The position numbers and the translations under genes are program-made. A DNA stretch of 64,000 bases from RGIG1959 sp964564305. GTDB taxonomy: Bacteria; Bacillota; Clostridia; Oscillospirales; Acutalibacteraceae. Positions 16,257 to 24,821 of the stretch are shown piece by piece. The DNA is taken from positions 1 through 64,000 of the forward strand of contig CAZMAM010000001.1 in the NCBI GenBank assembly GCA_964564305.1, in the 5' to 3' direction. Position 1 is the first letter of the stretch. The number at the start of each line of letters is the position of its first letter. The notes under the pieces are model-generated. The model made no database searches. It saw nothing but the letters and a program-made list of their open reading frames with translations, and had not been told where the DNA came from.

Positions 16257-16303
16257 AATTTTAAATTTTGGAATTTTAAATTTTCGAATTTTAAATTTTG
16301 GGG
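16257..16303. repeat. Three A+T-rich tandem units
   Basis: Three near-copies of G(G)AATTTTAAATTTT lie end to end (AAATTTTAAATTTTGG, AATTTTAAATTTTCG, AATTTTAAATTTTGG). The pure A/T blocks contrast sharply with the GC-rich neighbourhood and end about 30 bases before the csoR promoter. They could act as an UP-like or bent-DNA element, or simply be slippage-derived. Confidence 0.6.
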
Positions 16304-16331
16304 AAGATAAAAAAAATTTTGCGAAAACCGT

Positions 16332-16360
16332 TTGACAGATACCCCCTCGGGGTATATAAT
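16332..16360 (+). promoter_or_regulatory. csoR-copA promoter with CsoR operator between -35 and -10
   Basis: TTGACA (16332-16337) and TATAAT (16355-16360) are both perfect consensus, 17 bases apart. The spacer is almost entirely the inverted repeat ATACCCCCTCGGGGTAT (16339-16355), the typical CsoR-type GC-rich operator. Copper-free CsoR bound here would sit between the two elements and shut off RNA polymerase; Cu(I) binding would release it. The transcript start would be about ten bases before the csoR ribosome binding site. Confidence 0.9.
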
Positions 16361-16379
16361 GAAAACAGGGGGTGAGCGT

Positions 16380-16673
16380 ATGGGCTGCTGCGAGCCGAAG
16401 ACCAAGCGGCGCGAAGAGCCGGAAAAAGAGGCGCTTTTGAACCGGTTATCCCGCGTGGAGGGGCAGATTCGCGGGATTCGCGGCATGGTGGAAAAAGACG
16501 TGTATTGCACGGATATCCTCATTCAGGTATCCGCCGCAAGCGCGGCGCTGGCCGCTTTTAACCGCGAATTGCTCGCAAACCACATCCGCACCTGTGTGCG
16601 GCGGGATATTTTGGCGGGCAAAGACGAAACGGTGGAGGAACTCATCGACGTTATCCGGCAAATGATGAAATAA
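16380..16673 (+). CDS. csoR: Copper-sensing transcriptional repressor CsoR
   Basis: The 97-residue all-helical repressor has the DUF156 core [20 protein letters not shown] and the Cu(I) ligands Cys-His-Cys: C in [12 protein letters not shown] and C in NHIRTC. It binds its own promoter and falls off when loaded with Cu(I). I start at ATG 16380, behind AGGGGGTGAG. An earlier in-frame ATG at 16359 overlaps the -10 box, so it cannot be in the transcript. An extra CC pair at residues 3-4 (MGCCEP) is unusual and might add metal or thiol sensitivity. It is followed by copA after 89 bases. Confidence 0.93.
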   Translation: MGCCEPKTKRREEPEKEALLNRLSRVEGQIRGIRGMVEKDVYCTDILIQVSAASAALAAFNRELLANHIRTCVRRDILAGKDETVEELIDVIRQMMK

Positions 16674-16762
16674 AACCCAAAACGCGCCGGATTATCTTCA
16701 AAAACAGCTCAATTATAAAATCAAAAGCGCATAAGGAAAGCCATAAGAGGGGGAAACGGCCA

Positions 16763-19279
16763 ATGACGGCTTATATCGTCACGGGCATGAGCTGCGCCGC
16801 CTGCGCCGCGCGAATCGAGAAAGCGGTGGGTGCGGTGAAAGGAGTCAGCTCGTGCGCGGTGAATTTGCTGACGAACAGCATGGGCGTGGAGGGCACGGCG
16901 TCGCCGCAAAGCGTAATTGCCGCGGTGGAGGCGGCGGGGTACGGCGCCTCTTTGCGGGATAAGCCGGGCGCGGACGCAAAAGAAGACCCGTTTGCCGACA
17001 AAGAAACGCCAAAATTACTGCGACGGCTTATCGCCTCGCTCGTCTTCTGGGCGGCGCTGATGCTGCTTTCGATGGGGCATATGCTCGGAATGCCGCTGCC
17101 CGCCGTACTGGAGCAAAATCCGCTTGCCATGGGTTTATGCCAGCTTTTGCTGACCACCGCCATAATCATCATCAACCAGCGGTTTTTTATCAGCGGGTTT
17201 TCCGCGCTGTGGCACCGCGCGCCGAATATGGATACTTTGGTGGCTTTGGGTTCGGCGGCGGCGTACGGGTACAGCGTGTATGCCCTGTTTATGATGACGG
17301 GCTCCGCCGAAAACGCGATGCATTATTTGCACGAACTGTACTTTGAATCGGCGGGCACCATTTTAACGCTCATCACGGTGGGCAAGCTGCTGGAAGCGCG
17401 ATGCAAAGGCCGCACCACAAGTGCGTTAAAGGGGCTTGTCTCCCTTTCGCCGAAAACGGCGGTGAAAGTGACGGAAGACGGGGAAATCACCGTTGCGGCG
17501 GATGAACTTTTGCCGGGAGATTTGTTCGCGGTGCGCCCGGGCGAGCGCATCCCGGCGGACGGCGTTGTGGCGGAAGGGTTCAGCGCCGTGGACGAATCCG
17601 CCCTTACGGGGGAGAGCATCCCGGCGGAAAAACAGGCGGGTGATCCGGTGAGCGCCGCCACCGTGAACCAAACCGGGTACCTGCTGTGCCGGGCGACTAA
17701 AGTGGGGGAAGACACCACGCTCTCGCAAATCATCCGCATGGTCAACGACGCCGCCGCCACCAAAGCGCCGGTGGCGAAAGCGGCGGATAAAATCGCAGGG
17801 GTATTTGTCCCGGCGGTGATGCTCATCGCGCTCATCACGCTTGCGGGGTGGCTCATCGCGGGGCGGGGCGCCGGGTTTGCGCTGGCGCGCGCCATTTCGG
17901 TGCTGGTTATCAGCTGCCCGTGCGCGCTGGGGCTGGCGACCCCTGTGGCCATCATGGCGGCAAGCGGCGTCGGCGCCAAAAACGGCATACTCTTTAAGAC
18001 CGCGGCGGCACTGGAGCAAACGGGGAAAACGAAAATCGCCGCTTTGGATAAAACCGGAACCGTAACCGAAGGCGTCCCGAAAGTGACGGATCTGTGCCCC
18101 GCGCCCGGCGTGAGCGAAAGCCGGCTGCTTGCCGCGGCCGCCGCGCTGGAACAAAAAAGCGAACACCCCTTGAGCCGCGCGGTGCTGAGCCGCGCAAAAG
18201 AGCTTGGGATTACCCCCGAAAATCTCCCGAACGTGCAGGCGGTGCCCGGAAAAGGGCTTTGCTCAGGGGAACTTTTCGGGGGCAGCGAAGCGTATATCCG
18301 CACGGTTGCCAAAATTGACGAAGAAACGGAGCAGCGCATACTCGCGCTTTCGCAAGAGGGGAAAACGCCGCTTTTGTTCGCCGAATCGGGGCGGCTGCTC
18401 GGAATTATCGCCGTTGCGGACACGCTGAAAGCGGAGAGCCGGGAAGCCATAACGCAATTAAAAGCCATGGGCATTACACCGGTGATGCTCACGGGGGATA
18501 ACGAGCGCACCGCGCGCGCCATCGGGGAGCGCGCCGGGATACGCGAGATAATCGCCGGGGTATTGCCGCTGGGCAAAGAAGAGGCGGTTCGCGCGTTGAC
18601 GCAGCGCGGGGACGTGATGATGGTGGGCGACGGCGTAAACGACGCGCCGGCACTCACCGCCGCATCCGTGGGTGTCGCCATCGGCGCGGGAACGGATATC
18701 GCGATAGACGCCGCGGACGTGGTGCTCACCAAAAGCCGGATGACCGATGTCGTCCGCGCCGTGCGATTGAGCCGGGCCGCCTTGCGCAATATCCACGAAA
18801 ACCTCTTTTGGGCGTTTATTTACAACATTATCGGCATTCCGCTCGCGGCGGGCGTGCTTATCCCCTTCGGGCTCACGCTGAACCCGATGTTCGCGGCCGC
18901 AGCGATGAGCCTTTCGAGCGTGAGCGTGTGCCTGAACGCTTTGCGCTTAAACGCCGTAAAGCTCGACCCAAAGGCACCCAAAAAGCCCAAGGAATCAAAA
19001 GAGCCCAAGAAAACAATTGAACTCCCAAAAGCCGCGCCAATGAACGAATCCGAAAGAAAGGAGGAAAAACCGATGGAGAAAACATTGAAGATTGAGGGCA
19101 TGATGTGCGAGCATTGCGAGAACCGGGTAAAGGCCGCGCTGGAGCAAATCCCGGGCGTGCAAAAAGCAAAAGTCAGCCACAAAAAGGGCAAAGCCTTGCT
19201 CACTTTAAGCGCACCGGTAGAAGACGCCGCTCTTGCCGCCGCAGTGGAAAAGGAAGGGTACACCGTAAAGCAAGATTAA
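16763..19279 (+). CDS. copA: Copper-exporting P-type ATPase with C-terminal CopZ-like domain
   Basis: This 838-residue P1B-ATPase pumps Cu(I) out of the cell. It has an N-terminal heavy-metal-associated domain (GMSCAAC, residues 8-14), eight membrane helices, the actuator TGES, the membrane metal site SCPCALG, the phosphorylation motif DKTGT, SEHPL and [10 protein letters not shown]. After the last helix comes a Lys/Pro-rich linker (about residues 735-770), then a second metal-binding domain with GMMCEHC (about 775-838). That C-terminal domain is unusual: such domains are normally N-terminal or a separate copZ gene. An internal ribosome binding site and ATG at 19073 would also yield this domain alone. 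The gene is under the CsoR promoter and ends at a strong terminator. Confidence 0.95.
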   Translation: MTAYIVTGMSCAACAARIEKAVGAVKGVSSCAVNLLTNSMGVEGTASPQSVIAAVEAAGYGASLRDKPGADAKEDPFADKETPKLLRRLIASLVFWAALMLLSMGHMLGMPLPAVLEQNPLAMGLCQLLLTTAIIIINQRFFISGFSALWHRAPNMDTLVALGSAAAYGYSVYALFMMTGSAENAMHYLHELYFESAGTILTLITVGKLLEARCKGRTTSALKGLVSLSPKTAVKVTEDGEITVAADELLPGDLFAVRPGERIPADGVVAEGFSAVDESALTGESIPAEKQAGDPVSAATVNQTGYLLCRATKVGEDTTLSQIIRMVNDAAATKAPVAKAADKIAGVFVPAVMLIALITLAGWLIAGRGAGFALARAISVLVISCPCALGLATPVAIMAASGVGAKNGILFKTAAALEQTGKTKIAALDKTGTVTEGVPKVTDLCPAPGVSESRLLAAAAALEQKSEHPLSRAVLSRAKELGITPENLPNVQAVPGKGLCSGELFGGSEAYIRTVAKIDEETEQRILALSQEGKTPLLFAESGRLLGIIAVADTLKAESREAITQLKAMGITPVMLTGDNERTARAIGERAGIREIIAGVLPLGKEEAVRALTQRGDVMMVGDGVNDAPALTAASVGVAIGAGTDIAIDAADVVLTKSRMTDVVRAVRLSRAALRNIHENLFWAFIYNIIGIPLAAGVLIPFGLTLNPMFAAAAMSLSSVSVCLNALRLNAVKLDPKAPKKPKESKEPKKTIELPKAAPMNESERKEEKPMEKTLKIEGMMCEHCENRVKAALEQIPGVQKAKVSHKKGKALLTLSAPVEDAALAAAVEKEGYTVKQD
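19073..19279 (+). CDS. CopZ-like copper chaperone made by internal initiation within copA
   Basis: Inside copA, AAAGGAGG (19057-19064) sits eight bases before ATG 19073, as good a start site as any in the window. In frame with copA it encodes a 68-residue protein [18 protein letters not shown]..., the size and fold of CopZ with the CxxC Cu(I) site MCEHC. The simplest history is that copZ once followed copA and the copA stop was lost, or that the overlap was kept so both a fused and a free chaperone are made. Free CopZ would carry Cu(I) to CopA or CsoR. Expression of the short form is inferred from the start site only. Confidence 0.65.
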   Translation: MEKTLKIEGMMCEHCENRVKAALEQIPGVQKAKVSHKKGKALLTLSAPVEDAALAAAVEKEGYTVKQD

Positions 19280-19321
19280 AACAAGGCAAAGCAAAAAGCC
19301 CCCCTCACACAGCCGCAAAGC

Positions 19322-19358
19322 CCGCCCCGCGAAAATTTTGCGCGGGGCGGATTCTTTT
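19322..19358 (+). terminator. Terminator of the csoR-copA operon
   Basis: CCGCCCCGCG (19322-19331) pairs perfectly with CGCGGGGCGG (19341-19350), followed by ATTCTTTT. It lies about 40 bases after the copA stop. Confidence 0.85.
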
Positions 19359-19407
19359 GCGCGGCAAGGCTTTCGCCCTGCGGGGCAGTGGGCAGGAAGG
19401 CTTAATT

Positions 19408-19512
19408 ATGCGTACGGGCAAACATGGGCAAAAGGGGTTGCGGCAAAAGCGGCTTTATAAACTGAGCGGGTTGCCGGGTGCCGGCAGCCTCATGGGCAAA
19501 ATGGGTAAATAG
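19408..19512 (+). CDS. Possible 34-residue basic small protein
   Basis: ATG 19408 has AGGAAGG seven bases upstream and opens a 34-codon frame, MRTGKHGQKGLRQKRLYKLS followed by GLPGAGSLMGKMGK. It has nine or ten Lys/Arg and no acidic residue. It is placed between two terminators with no clear promoter of its own. I do not recognise it. The good ribosome binding site argues for it; the short length and isolation argue against. Confidence 0.35.
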   Translation: MRTGKHGQKGLRQKRLYKLSGLPGAGSLMGKMGK

Positions 19513-19528
19513 AAAGATTATGGCCGTG

Positions 19529-19574
19529 AAATGACGCCCGTGAAGCGCTTTTTCAGTGCAGCGCGGCGTCATTT
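19529..19574. other. Long hairpin of unknown role
   Basis: AAATGACGCC (19529-19538) pairs with GGCGTCATTT (19565-19574), and an inner AGCGCT/AGCGC pairing is possible. A TTTTGG follows on the plus strand. It may be a second terminator of the copper operon or a structured RNA end. Confidence 0.45.
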
Positions 19575-19623
19575 TGGCGCGGCTATGGCGTGAGCGCGTA
19601 TCACTAAGAAATAAAGGGATGGG

Positions 19624-19657
19624 AAAAACCCCGCCGAAAACATTCGGCGGGGTTTTT
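19624..19657. terminator. Bidirectional terminator between copper and cohesin regions
   Basis: AAAAACCCCGCCGAA and TTCGGCGGGGTTTTT form a perfect 15-base stem with a four-base loop, T-run on both strands. It can end transcripts arriving from the plus strand and from the cohesin gene on the minus strand. Confidence 0.9.
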
Positions 19658-19752
19658 CAGGGGGGTATAGCCAATCGAAATCGATAGCAAACAAATTTTA
19701 TTGCCGATTCATGCCGATTTGCTAAACCTTATTGGTGTTTAAAGCTTTGCGC

Positions 19753-21030
19753 TTATCTGCGGGATTTCTTTGCCGCAAACGCCGTTACGCCAACCGTCAC
19801 GGCCGCAAGCAAGCCGATAATCGCGAAGAGCAGCGCGTTATCTTCCACGCCGGTCTGCGGGGCGTCTCCGCCGGGCGCATTCGAACCGGTGGGTGTTCCG
19901 GAAGGATTGGTGTCGCTGCCGGAAGGTGTGGTGCCGTTATCGGAAGGTGTGGTTTCCGTGGGTTCGCTGCCGGACGGGCCGGTGGGCTCTTCGGAAGGCT
20001 GAGTATTCGTCTCTTCCACAACCGCGACAGAGCCGTTTTCCATTGCAACCTCATACACATAACCGGTTGCGTCCGCACCCGGGCCCGCGGCTTTCGCGGA
20101 GATGAACTCAATGGCAATGCTCGTGCCAAATTCCATATCCTGATTCGCGGTTACGGTGAGCGTAGCAATCTCTTGGCCATAATCCGTATCAACCGTCTTA
20201 TCCGACGTATTCTGAGCGGAAATCCAAATCTCGCCCATTCCTTCCGTTTGCGGTTCCGCAATTTCTTCATCCGCCAGCGCGTTAGAAATGTCGAAATTCT
20301 CGGTGACAAAGTCGCTGACAGCCGGATCAATGGAAATGAGAGAATTATCGTACTTCAGCTTCACATCAAACGCGCCGAGTTCCACCGAGTCACTGATGTA
20401 CAACGGAACCGTAAGTTGATCGCCCGCTTTAACCGGATCGTTCCATTCACTGTTACCCACCGAGAAGGTGATGACTTGCTTGAGAGGATCTACACCGGTA
20501 ACAGTGGCGGTACCATTGACGATAGTCGGATTAATATAATTTCCATCTTTGTCAGAAAGAGCTTCTTCTCCAACAATAATTTGAATGGGATATTCTCCGG
20601 GACGGGCATCTTCTTTCGCAGTAAGTTTAAAGGTAAAAAGTACACCATCATCGGTAATATTTTTGTTTGTTCCTGCTGCTACATTAAATGTCGAATAATC
20701 AGGATCTAGTTCCTCAGCCTTTGCAATGGGACTACCAAAATCTAATGAACCAGGAACAAAGAAATCTTCCATTGCAACTTCATCTGTAGGAGCAGGTTCA
20801 AAAACAGTTGTATCATATTTTACGCTTAAAACATAACCCGCTAAGCCCTGATTTCCGGTAATCCTTACTGAAACATCCTGTGTTGCTCCTGGGTCAATGG
20901 TTACACTGTCTGCTGTAATTACATACGCATCATCCGCAGATGCACTAATGGCGACAGATACAACACTCACCAACAACGCCACTGCCATTAAAACAGCAAG
21001 GAGACGACGACTTTTTATCAGTCGATTCAT
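19753..21030 (-). CDS. Surface protein with two cohesin-like domains and a sorting-signal-like tail
   Basis: The 425-residue protein has a signal peptide (residues 1-31, cleaved near SASA). A first cohesin-like beta-sandwich (about 35-180) has GYVLSVKYDTTVFEP and GVLFTFKLTAKEDARPGEY. A second (about 185-330) has LGAFDVKLKYDNSLISID and EIWISAQNTS. Then come a Ser/Thr/Pro/Gly linker (about 335-390) and a tail PQTGVEDN, a hydrophobic helix and KKSRR. The tail looks like a variant LPxTG sortase signal (APQTG), which would attach the protein to the wall. Cohesins bind dockerins, and a dockerin protein is encoded 53 bases upstream in the same direction. ATG 21030 has AAGGAGG. No enzyme is linked, so its partners are unknown. 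Confidence 0.8.
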   Translation of the reverse strand: MNRLIKSRRLLAVLMAVALLVSVVSVAISASADDAYVITADSVTIDPGATQDVSVRITGNQGLAGYVLSVKYDTTVFEPAPTDEVAMEDFFVPGSLDFGSPIAKAEELDPDYSTFNVAAGTNKNITDDGVLFTFKLTAKEDARPGEYPIQIIVGEEALSDKDGNYINPTIVNGTATVTGVDPLKQVITFSVGNSEWNDPVKAGDQLTVPLYISDSVELGAFDVKLKYDNSLISIDPAVSDFVTENFDISNALADEEIAEPQTEGMGEIWISAQNTSDKTVDTDYGQEIATLTVTANQDMEFGTSIAIEFISAKAAGPGADATGYVYEVAMENGSVAVVEETNTQPSEEPTGPSGSEPTETTPSDNGTTPSGSDTNPSGTPTGSNAPGGDAPQTGVEDNALLFAIIGLLAAVTVGVTAFAAKKSRR

Positions 21031-21083
21031 GTATATATCCTCCTTAAAAATATGTAACTAAAGAATACATATCACCTGTAACT

Positions 21084-21839
21084 TTAACCAAGCTGTACAT
21101 CGGGATCTCTGGCAAGAAATCTCTGAATCCAGATTACATCGAAAATATTTACCTTTTCATCTCCGTTGGCATCAGCTTGACTGAGCGTTACTTCCGGGTC
21201 TCGAGCAAGATATCTTTGAATCCAAATTACATCAAAAATATTTACTTTCCCATCTCCGTTGGCATCACCGGGATTGGCCACCTCTTCGCCAATCTTTAAA
21301 CCACCGGGAACCCACTCACCGTCGGGGAGCGCATTCACGACAACCGAGGTACCGTCCTCATTCTCACCGATGGTACACACTTTGGCATAAGAAACCGAAA
21401 CCGCGGAATCGGCCGTGATATCCTTAATTACCTCGAAAGTCACCGTTGCAATAGCTGCACCATCGACAGCAGCCTGATTTTCCAGCGACATACCGGTAAT
21501 CCACACTTCATTCGGCGCATCTACGGGGCTGGGATTTACCAATTTAAACCCTTCATCCATATGAGCCAGCGCACCTTGCGGGGCGCCTGTTTTCGCTTTC
21601 AGGAATTCCGGATCATAGCTCAATTTAACCTGAAGCGCCGCCACTTGCGCCGCACCGGACATGGTTACATTCAATGTAATCTCTTCGCCGGCTTTAAATT
21701 CCGGCCTTTGAACGGTGCTCACGGTGAAATTGACACCTGCCGGATCGCCCTCGGCGGCGGAGACCGTACCCACCACCGAACACAGGACAGTCAACACGAG
21801 CGCCGCTGCCGTGACGATGCTGAGAAGCCTTTTCTTCAT
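21084..21839 (-). CDS. Secreted cohesin-dockerin protein
   Basis: The 251-residue protein has a signal peptide (1-28), one cohesin-like domain (about 32-170; VAALQVKLSYDPEFLK, NEVWITGMSLENQ) and a C-terminal type I dockerin (about 193-251). The dockerin has two near-identical calcium-binding repeats, DANGDGKVNIFDVIWIQRYL and DANGDEKVNIFDVIWIQRFL, with the expected D-x-N-x-D...D ligands. Having both a cohesin and a dockerin lets it act as an adaptor, docking onto one cohesin while offering another, or even self-assembling into chains. The start is ATG 21839 behind AAGGGGGA. It is probably the first gene of a two-gene unit with the sorting-tail cohesin protein downstream. Confidence 0.88.
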   Translation of the reverse strand: MKKRLLSIVTAAALVLTVLCSVVGTVSAAEGDPAGVNFTVSTVQRPEFKAGEEITLNVTMSGAAQVAALQVKLSYDPEFLKAKTGAPQGALAHMDEGFKLVNPSPVDAPNEVWITGMSLENQAAVDGAAIATVTFEVIKDITADSAVSVSYAKVCTIGENEDGTSVVVNALPDGEWVPGGLKIGEEVANPGDANGDGKVNIFDVIWIQRYLARDPEVTLSQADANGDEKVNIFDVIWIQRFLARDPDVQLG

Positions 21840-22082
21840 GACATATTCCCCCTTCATTGATAAATTTGGCAAAAAAGAAATGAGATTCCTACATACCCAG
21901 AGTATACAACCCGCAAGGGAAAATTACCATACCCGCACCGGGTTAGAGCAGATTGGCACAAGTATATGAACAAATAAGGCACATCTCTTGGCCCGCGTTT
22001 TGCCCGCAAAAGGCACGCGTTTTTGCCGGGTTTTCCGCCCCGCGCGCGGGTGTTGCGCGGACAGCGCGGGAATCACAAACCT

Positions 22083-22120
22083 TTAGGCGACACCGCGCAA
22101 AGACCGGCTGCGCCTTTACG
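22083..22120 (+). repeat. Fragment of the dispersed repeat
   Basis: TTAGGCGACACCGCGCAAAG followed by ACCGGCTGCG matches the left end of the full copy at 12301. It abuts the stop of the membrane-anchored cohesin gene. Confidence 0.6.
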
Positions 22121-22122
22121 GG

Positions 22123-23637
22123 TTAATCTTTCGGAGAAACCGGGAAATCCGGCGGATCGGGGGCTTTTTGGACATCGCCGGGCGCTTGTGCCTGTTCCGG
22201 GGATTCGGGGCTTTCGGCCGAATCCGGTTCGCGCACCAGGCTTTCCGGGTCTTCGCCGCTGACGTCTTTGGCCCAGGATTTGGGCGCGGGAGCGGCGGGC
22301 TTCGGTTTGCCGCCGATTATGCCCTTTTTGCGCAGCACAATGATAACCACCACGACCGCCGCAATAATCACCGCGCCGATAACCATCAGCACTACCGCCA
22401 CGGTGGGGAACCCGCCGCCGCCGCTTCGCGTAAAGCCGGGGATCGGATCGCCCGAAACGGTGACGGTTCCGGCGATGTTCTCGCACGGAATCAAGGAGGC
22501 CATGCCGGTGGCCAGCCGGGATTCGCCGGAAAATCCCACGGCGTACTGCCCTTGCGGGGTGTCGGAATACACGCGGAATTCCAGCGTGGCGATAACGCCG
22601 TAGCCGCTGACGCCGTCGCTGTTCGCGGCGGTGAGCCAGATTTCATCCCCCGTTTGCGGGGTTCCAGAAACGATGTTGTTGGTCTTCATGGATTCCGCCA
22701 CAAAGCCGGTGAACTCGCCGCCCATGAATTTCATCGCCTCGCTTTCGTACGCAAGGCGGATATCCAGCGCGGCCAATTGCTGAACATCGGTGAGCGAAAG
22801 CGTGAGCGTGACGGTTCCGCCCGGGCTGACCTGCGCGCTGCTTATCACCGCCGCGACGCCGTTCACCAGCAGCGGATCGCCGTTTTCCTGCGTTTCCACG
22901 GCGCCGTCGGGACGAAGGAGCGTTTGAGATGGCGCCACCGTGACTTGAGAGCCGTCCGGGAAGGTGACGTCGCTGCCGTGTGCATCGCTCACAATCACGC
23001 CGCCGCCCGGAACCGTGCGGGGCGGTTCGGTGGGCGCGGGCGCGACCGTGGGCGCCTGCGTTGCGGGCGGAGGCAGAACGGTGGTGTTCTCCACGGGCGT
23101 TTCGGCGGATACCACTTGAACGCCGCCGTTGACCGTATTCAGAGAATAGACCTCGTCGGTCGTCAGGCCGTAAAGCTCCTGCGTGCGCTCGGTAAACTCG
23201 ATGGCGGCAAGACCCAGCGGCGCGTTTTCTTTGACTTTGAACGTCGCCACCGTGATGACGCCGTTTCCGGAAACGCCGTTTAAGCTTAAGCCGGTGACCC
23301 AAATCTCATTGGGACGGTTCACCACTTCTTTATTCGCGGTGTGCATATCCATTTCGGGCAAAAAGCCCTGTTCGGCGGCATCGGTACATTCCAAAACGCT
23401 GTCGTCGTAGCGCAGATAAAAGCCCAAACCGCCTATGGGCCCCACATCGCTGATAGACAGCGTGACTTGAACCGAATCCCCCGGATGCGCCGACGCCGTG
23501 CTCACCGTCACCGTGGCGTTTGGCTCGGCGGATACCGCCGCGCCAAACGCGCAAAGCATCAGCGCCGCGCAAAGCATGACCGCCGCAAGCGGCGTTAGCA
23601 CCGCCAACCGGTTCCCCCGTCTGTTTTCTCTGTTCAA
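22123..23637 (-). CDS. Membrane-anchored protein with two cohesin-like domains and a cytosolic tail
   Basis: The 504-residue protein has an N-terminal signal or anchor helix (about 12-37). A first cohesin-like domain (about 39-160) has GGLGFYLRYDDSVLECTD and NEIWVTGLSLNGV. A Pro/Thr linker follows. A second (about 245-375) has LAALDIRLAYESEAMKFMGG and DEIWLTAANSDGV. A transmembrane helix at about 390-415 (VAVVLMVIGAVIIAAVVVVI) leads to an approximately 75-residue Pro/Glu/Asp-rich tail. Such a long tail facing the cytosol is unusual for a scaffold. The start is TTG 23637 with GGGGGAG seven bases upstream; an ATG at 23673 lacks a ribosome binding site. Function is inferred to be docking of a secreted dockerin protein at the membrane. 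Confidence 0.8.
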   Translation of the reverse strand: MNRENRRGNRLAVLTPLAAVMLCAALMLCAFGAAVSAEPNATVTVSTASAHPGDSVQVTLSISDVGPIGGLGFYLRYDDSVLECTDAAEQGFLPEMDMHTANKEVVNRPNEIWVTGLSLNGVSGNGVITVATFKVKENAPLGLAAIEFTERTQELYGLTTDEVYSLNTVNGGVQVVSAETPVENTTVLPPPATQAPTVAPAPTEPPRTVPGGGVIVSDAHGSDVTFPDGSQVTVAPSQTLLRPDGAVETQENGDPLLVNGVAAVISSAQVSPGGTVTLTLSLTDVQQLAALDIRLAYESEAMKFMGGEFTGFVAESMKTNNIVSGTPQTGDEIWLTAANSDGVSGYGVIATLEFRVYSDTPQGQYAVGFSGESRLATGMASLIPCENIAGTVTVSGDPIPGFTRSGGGGFPTVAVVLMVIGAVIIAAVVVVIIVLRKKGIIGGKPKPAAPAPKSWAKDVSGEDPESLVREPDSAESPESPEQAQAPGDVQKAPDPPDFPVSPKD

Positions 23638-23712
23638 GGGTTCACTCCCCCATTCCTTTTTTGCGCGCCGCACGCCCGCGCGGCGGCGTACACCGTAATA
23701 TTTCGCCCGCCA

Positions 23713-24639
23713 TTAATTCGCGGGCGCACCGTTTGGTTCCGAAAACCACTTTTGCACGGTGGGTATGCTGACGTCCACCATATCGGCGATGTCGTTTAGT
23801 GCCATGCCCTTTTTGCGAAGACGGTACGCGGTATCCCGCGCTTTTTTCATTTCTCCCCTTGCCTGACCCTCTGTCAATCCTTCCGCACGACCTTTTTCCA
23901 TGCCTCTGGCCATGCCCTCTTCGATTTTATCTTTGTCATATGCCGCTTTAATTTGGTCTTCGTCATATAAGCTAATCATAATGTCTTTAACCTCCTGCTC
24001 GTGTTTGGATAGGTAATCTCTTAGGATATTTCTGTCTATGCATATCCGTATGGTCTCGGTGACCGCTTTCAGCGTCTTGCCGTACAGGCGCGTTTGTTCA
24101 TCAAATACCTTCGTGAACGTGATGTATTGGTAAACGATGTCGCCTTCCTGGCCCTCCGTCAGCACATGAATCTTCAAATCCAAATCGCTTTCTTTGCCTT
24201 GCGGATTGCTGAAAAACTCTTCCGAAAGCGAATAAACGTCTTTTTCCAGCTTCTTCTTTCCGGTATAGATGACATAGACCTCCGGCCTTGGTATGGCAAG
24301 CTTTTTGCTCCCGTAGAGATTGAGCTCTTTTTCCCCGATGTAATCGTGATAGGTCTGTGCCAGATACAGCAAAGCGCGAATGAGAATATTCACCGACCAT
24401 GTGGACTGCGCCTCCGCGAGAACCACGAGCTGATCACCCACCGTGAACCCGAGATCGTTGTATATGGCGTTCACCATGACATTCTCGAGCGTGACGATGT
24501 GAATCATATCCTCCGTAAACTGCTCCTTGGTCTCCGGGTGCAGGGCATAGTAGAGTTTCAGCACATACTCGCGATCCTGAAAAAGATGCATAAACACATT
24601 ATCCTTCGCAGTTCGCTTAAAAGACGGGTCCGTATTCAT
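23713..24639 (-). CDS. Rpn/PD-(D/E)XK family nuclease, transposase-like
   Basis: The 308-residue protein belongs to the Rpn (PDDEXK_2/YhgA-like) group. The nuclease core is visible as NDLGFTVGDQLVVLAEAQST (Asp ... Glu-x-Gln) around residues 58-77, then a long helical part, a Lys/Glu/Gly-rich segment (EEGMARGMEKGRAEGLTEG) and a C-terminal helix-turn-helix-like KGMALNDIADMVDVSIPTVQ. In E. coli, Rpn proteins are DNA endonucleases that promote RecA-independent recombination, and some act as phage defence. It stands alone next to tRNA-Thr, transcribed away from it. Members vary greatly in copy number between strains. Confidence 0.8.
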   Translation of the reverse strand: MNTDPSFKRTAKDNVFMHLFQDREYVLKLYYALHPETKEQFTEDMIHIVTLENVMVNAIYNDLGFTVGDQLVVLAEAQSTWSVNILIRALLYLAQTYHDYIGEKELNLYGSKKLAIPRPEVYVIYTGKKKLEKDVYSLSEEFFSNPQGKESDLDLKIHVLTEGQEGDIVYQYITFTKVFDEQTRLYGKTLKAVTETIRICIDRNILRDYLSKHEQEVKDIMISLYDEDQIKAAYDKDKIEEGMARGMEKGRAEGLTEGQARGEMKKARDTAYRLRKKGMALNDIADMVDVSIPTVQKWFSEPNGAPAN

Positions 24640-24773
24640 GGGAATCCACGCATTAATCTATGCGATTTATGCGCCATTTGTGCGGCGCTTATTTACCAAC
24701 TTCATTTTACGGCTTTGCGCAGGCTTTGTCAAGTAAAAACAGCAGGTTGCGCGGAAGAAGGCGCAAAAAGTCC

Positions 24774-24802
24774 TTGACGAAAGCACGCTTCTTTTGTATA
24801 AT
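24774..24802 (+). promoter_or_regulatory. Promoter of tRNA-Thr
   Basis: TTGACG (24774-24779), 17 bases, TATAAT (24797-24802), 20 bases before the mature tRNA. This is near-consensus, as expected for a stable RNA. Confidence 0.85.
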
Positions 24803-24821
24803 AAAAAAGCCGCCAAGAGAG

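Noticed and set aside
17323..18789. A 488-residue Ser/Ala-rich open frame antisense to copA
   Set aside because: Its composition is what copA codons give on the opposite strand, and copA itself is intact with all motifs.
22123..23673. ATG at 23673 as start of the membrane-anchored cohesin protein
   Set aside because: No ribosome binding site lies before it and it would add a charged leader ahead of the signal helix. TTG 23637 has GGGGGAG at the right distance.
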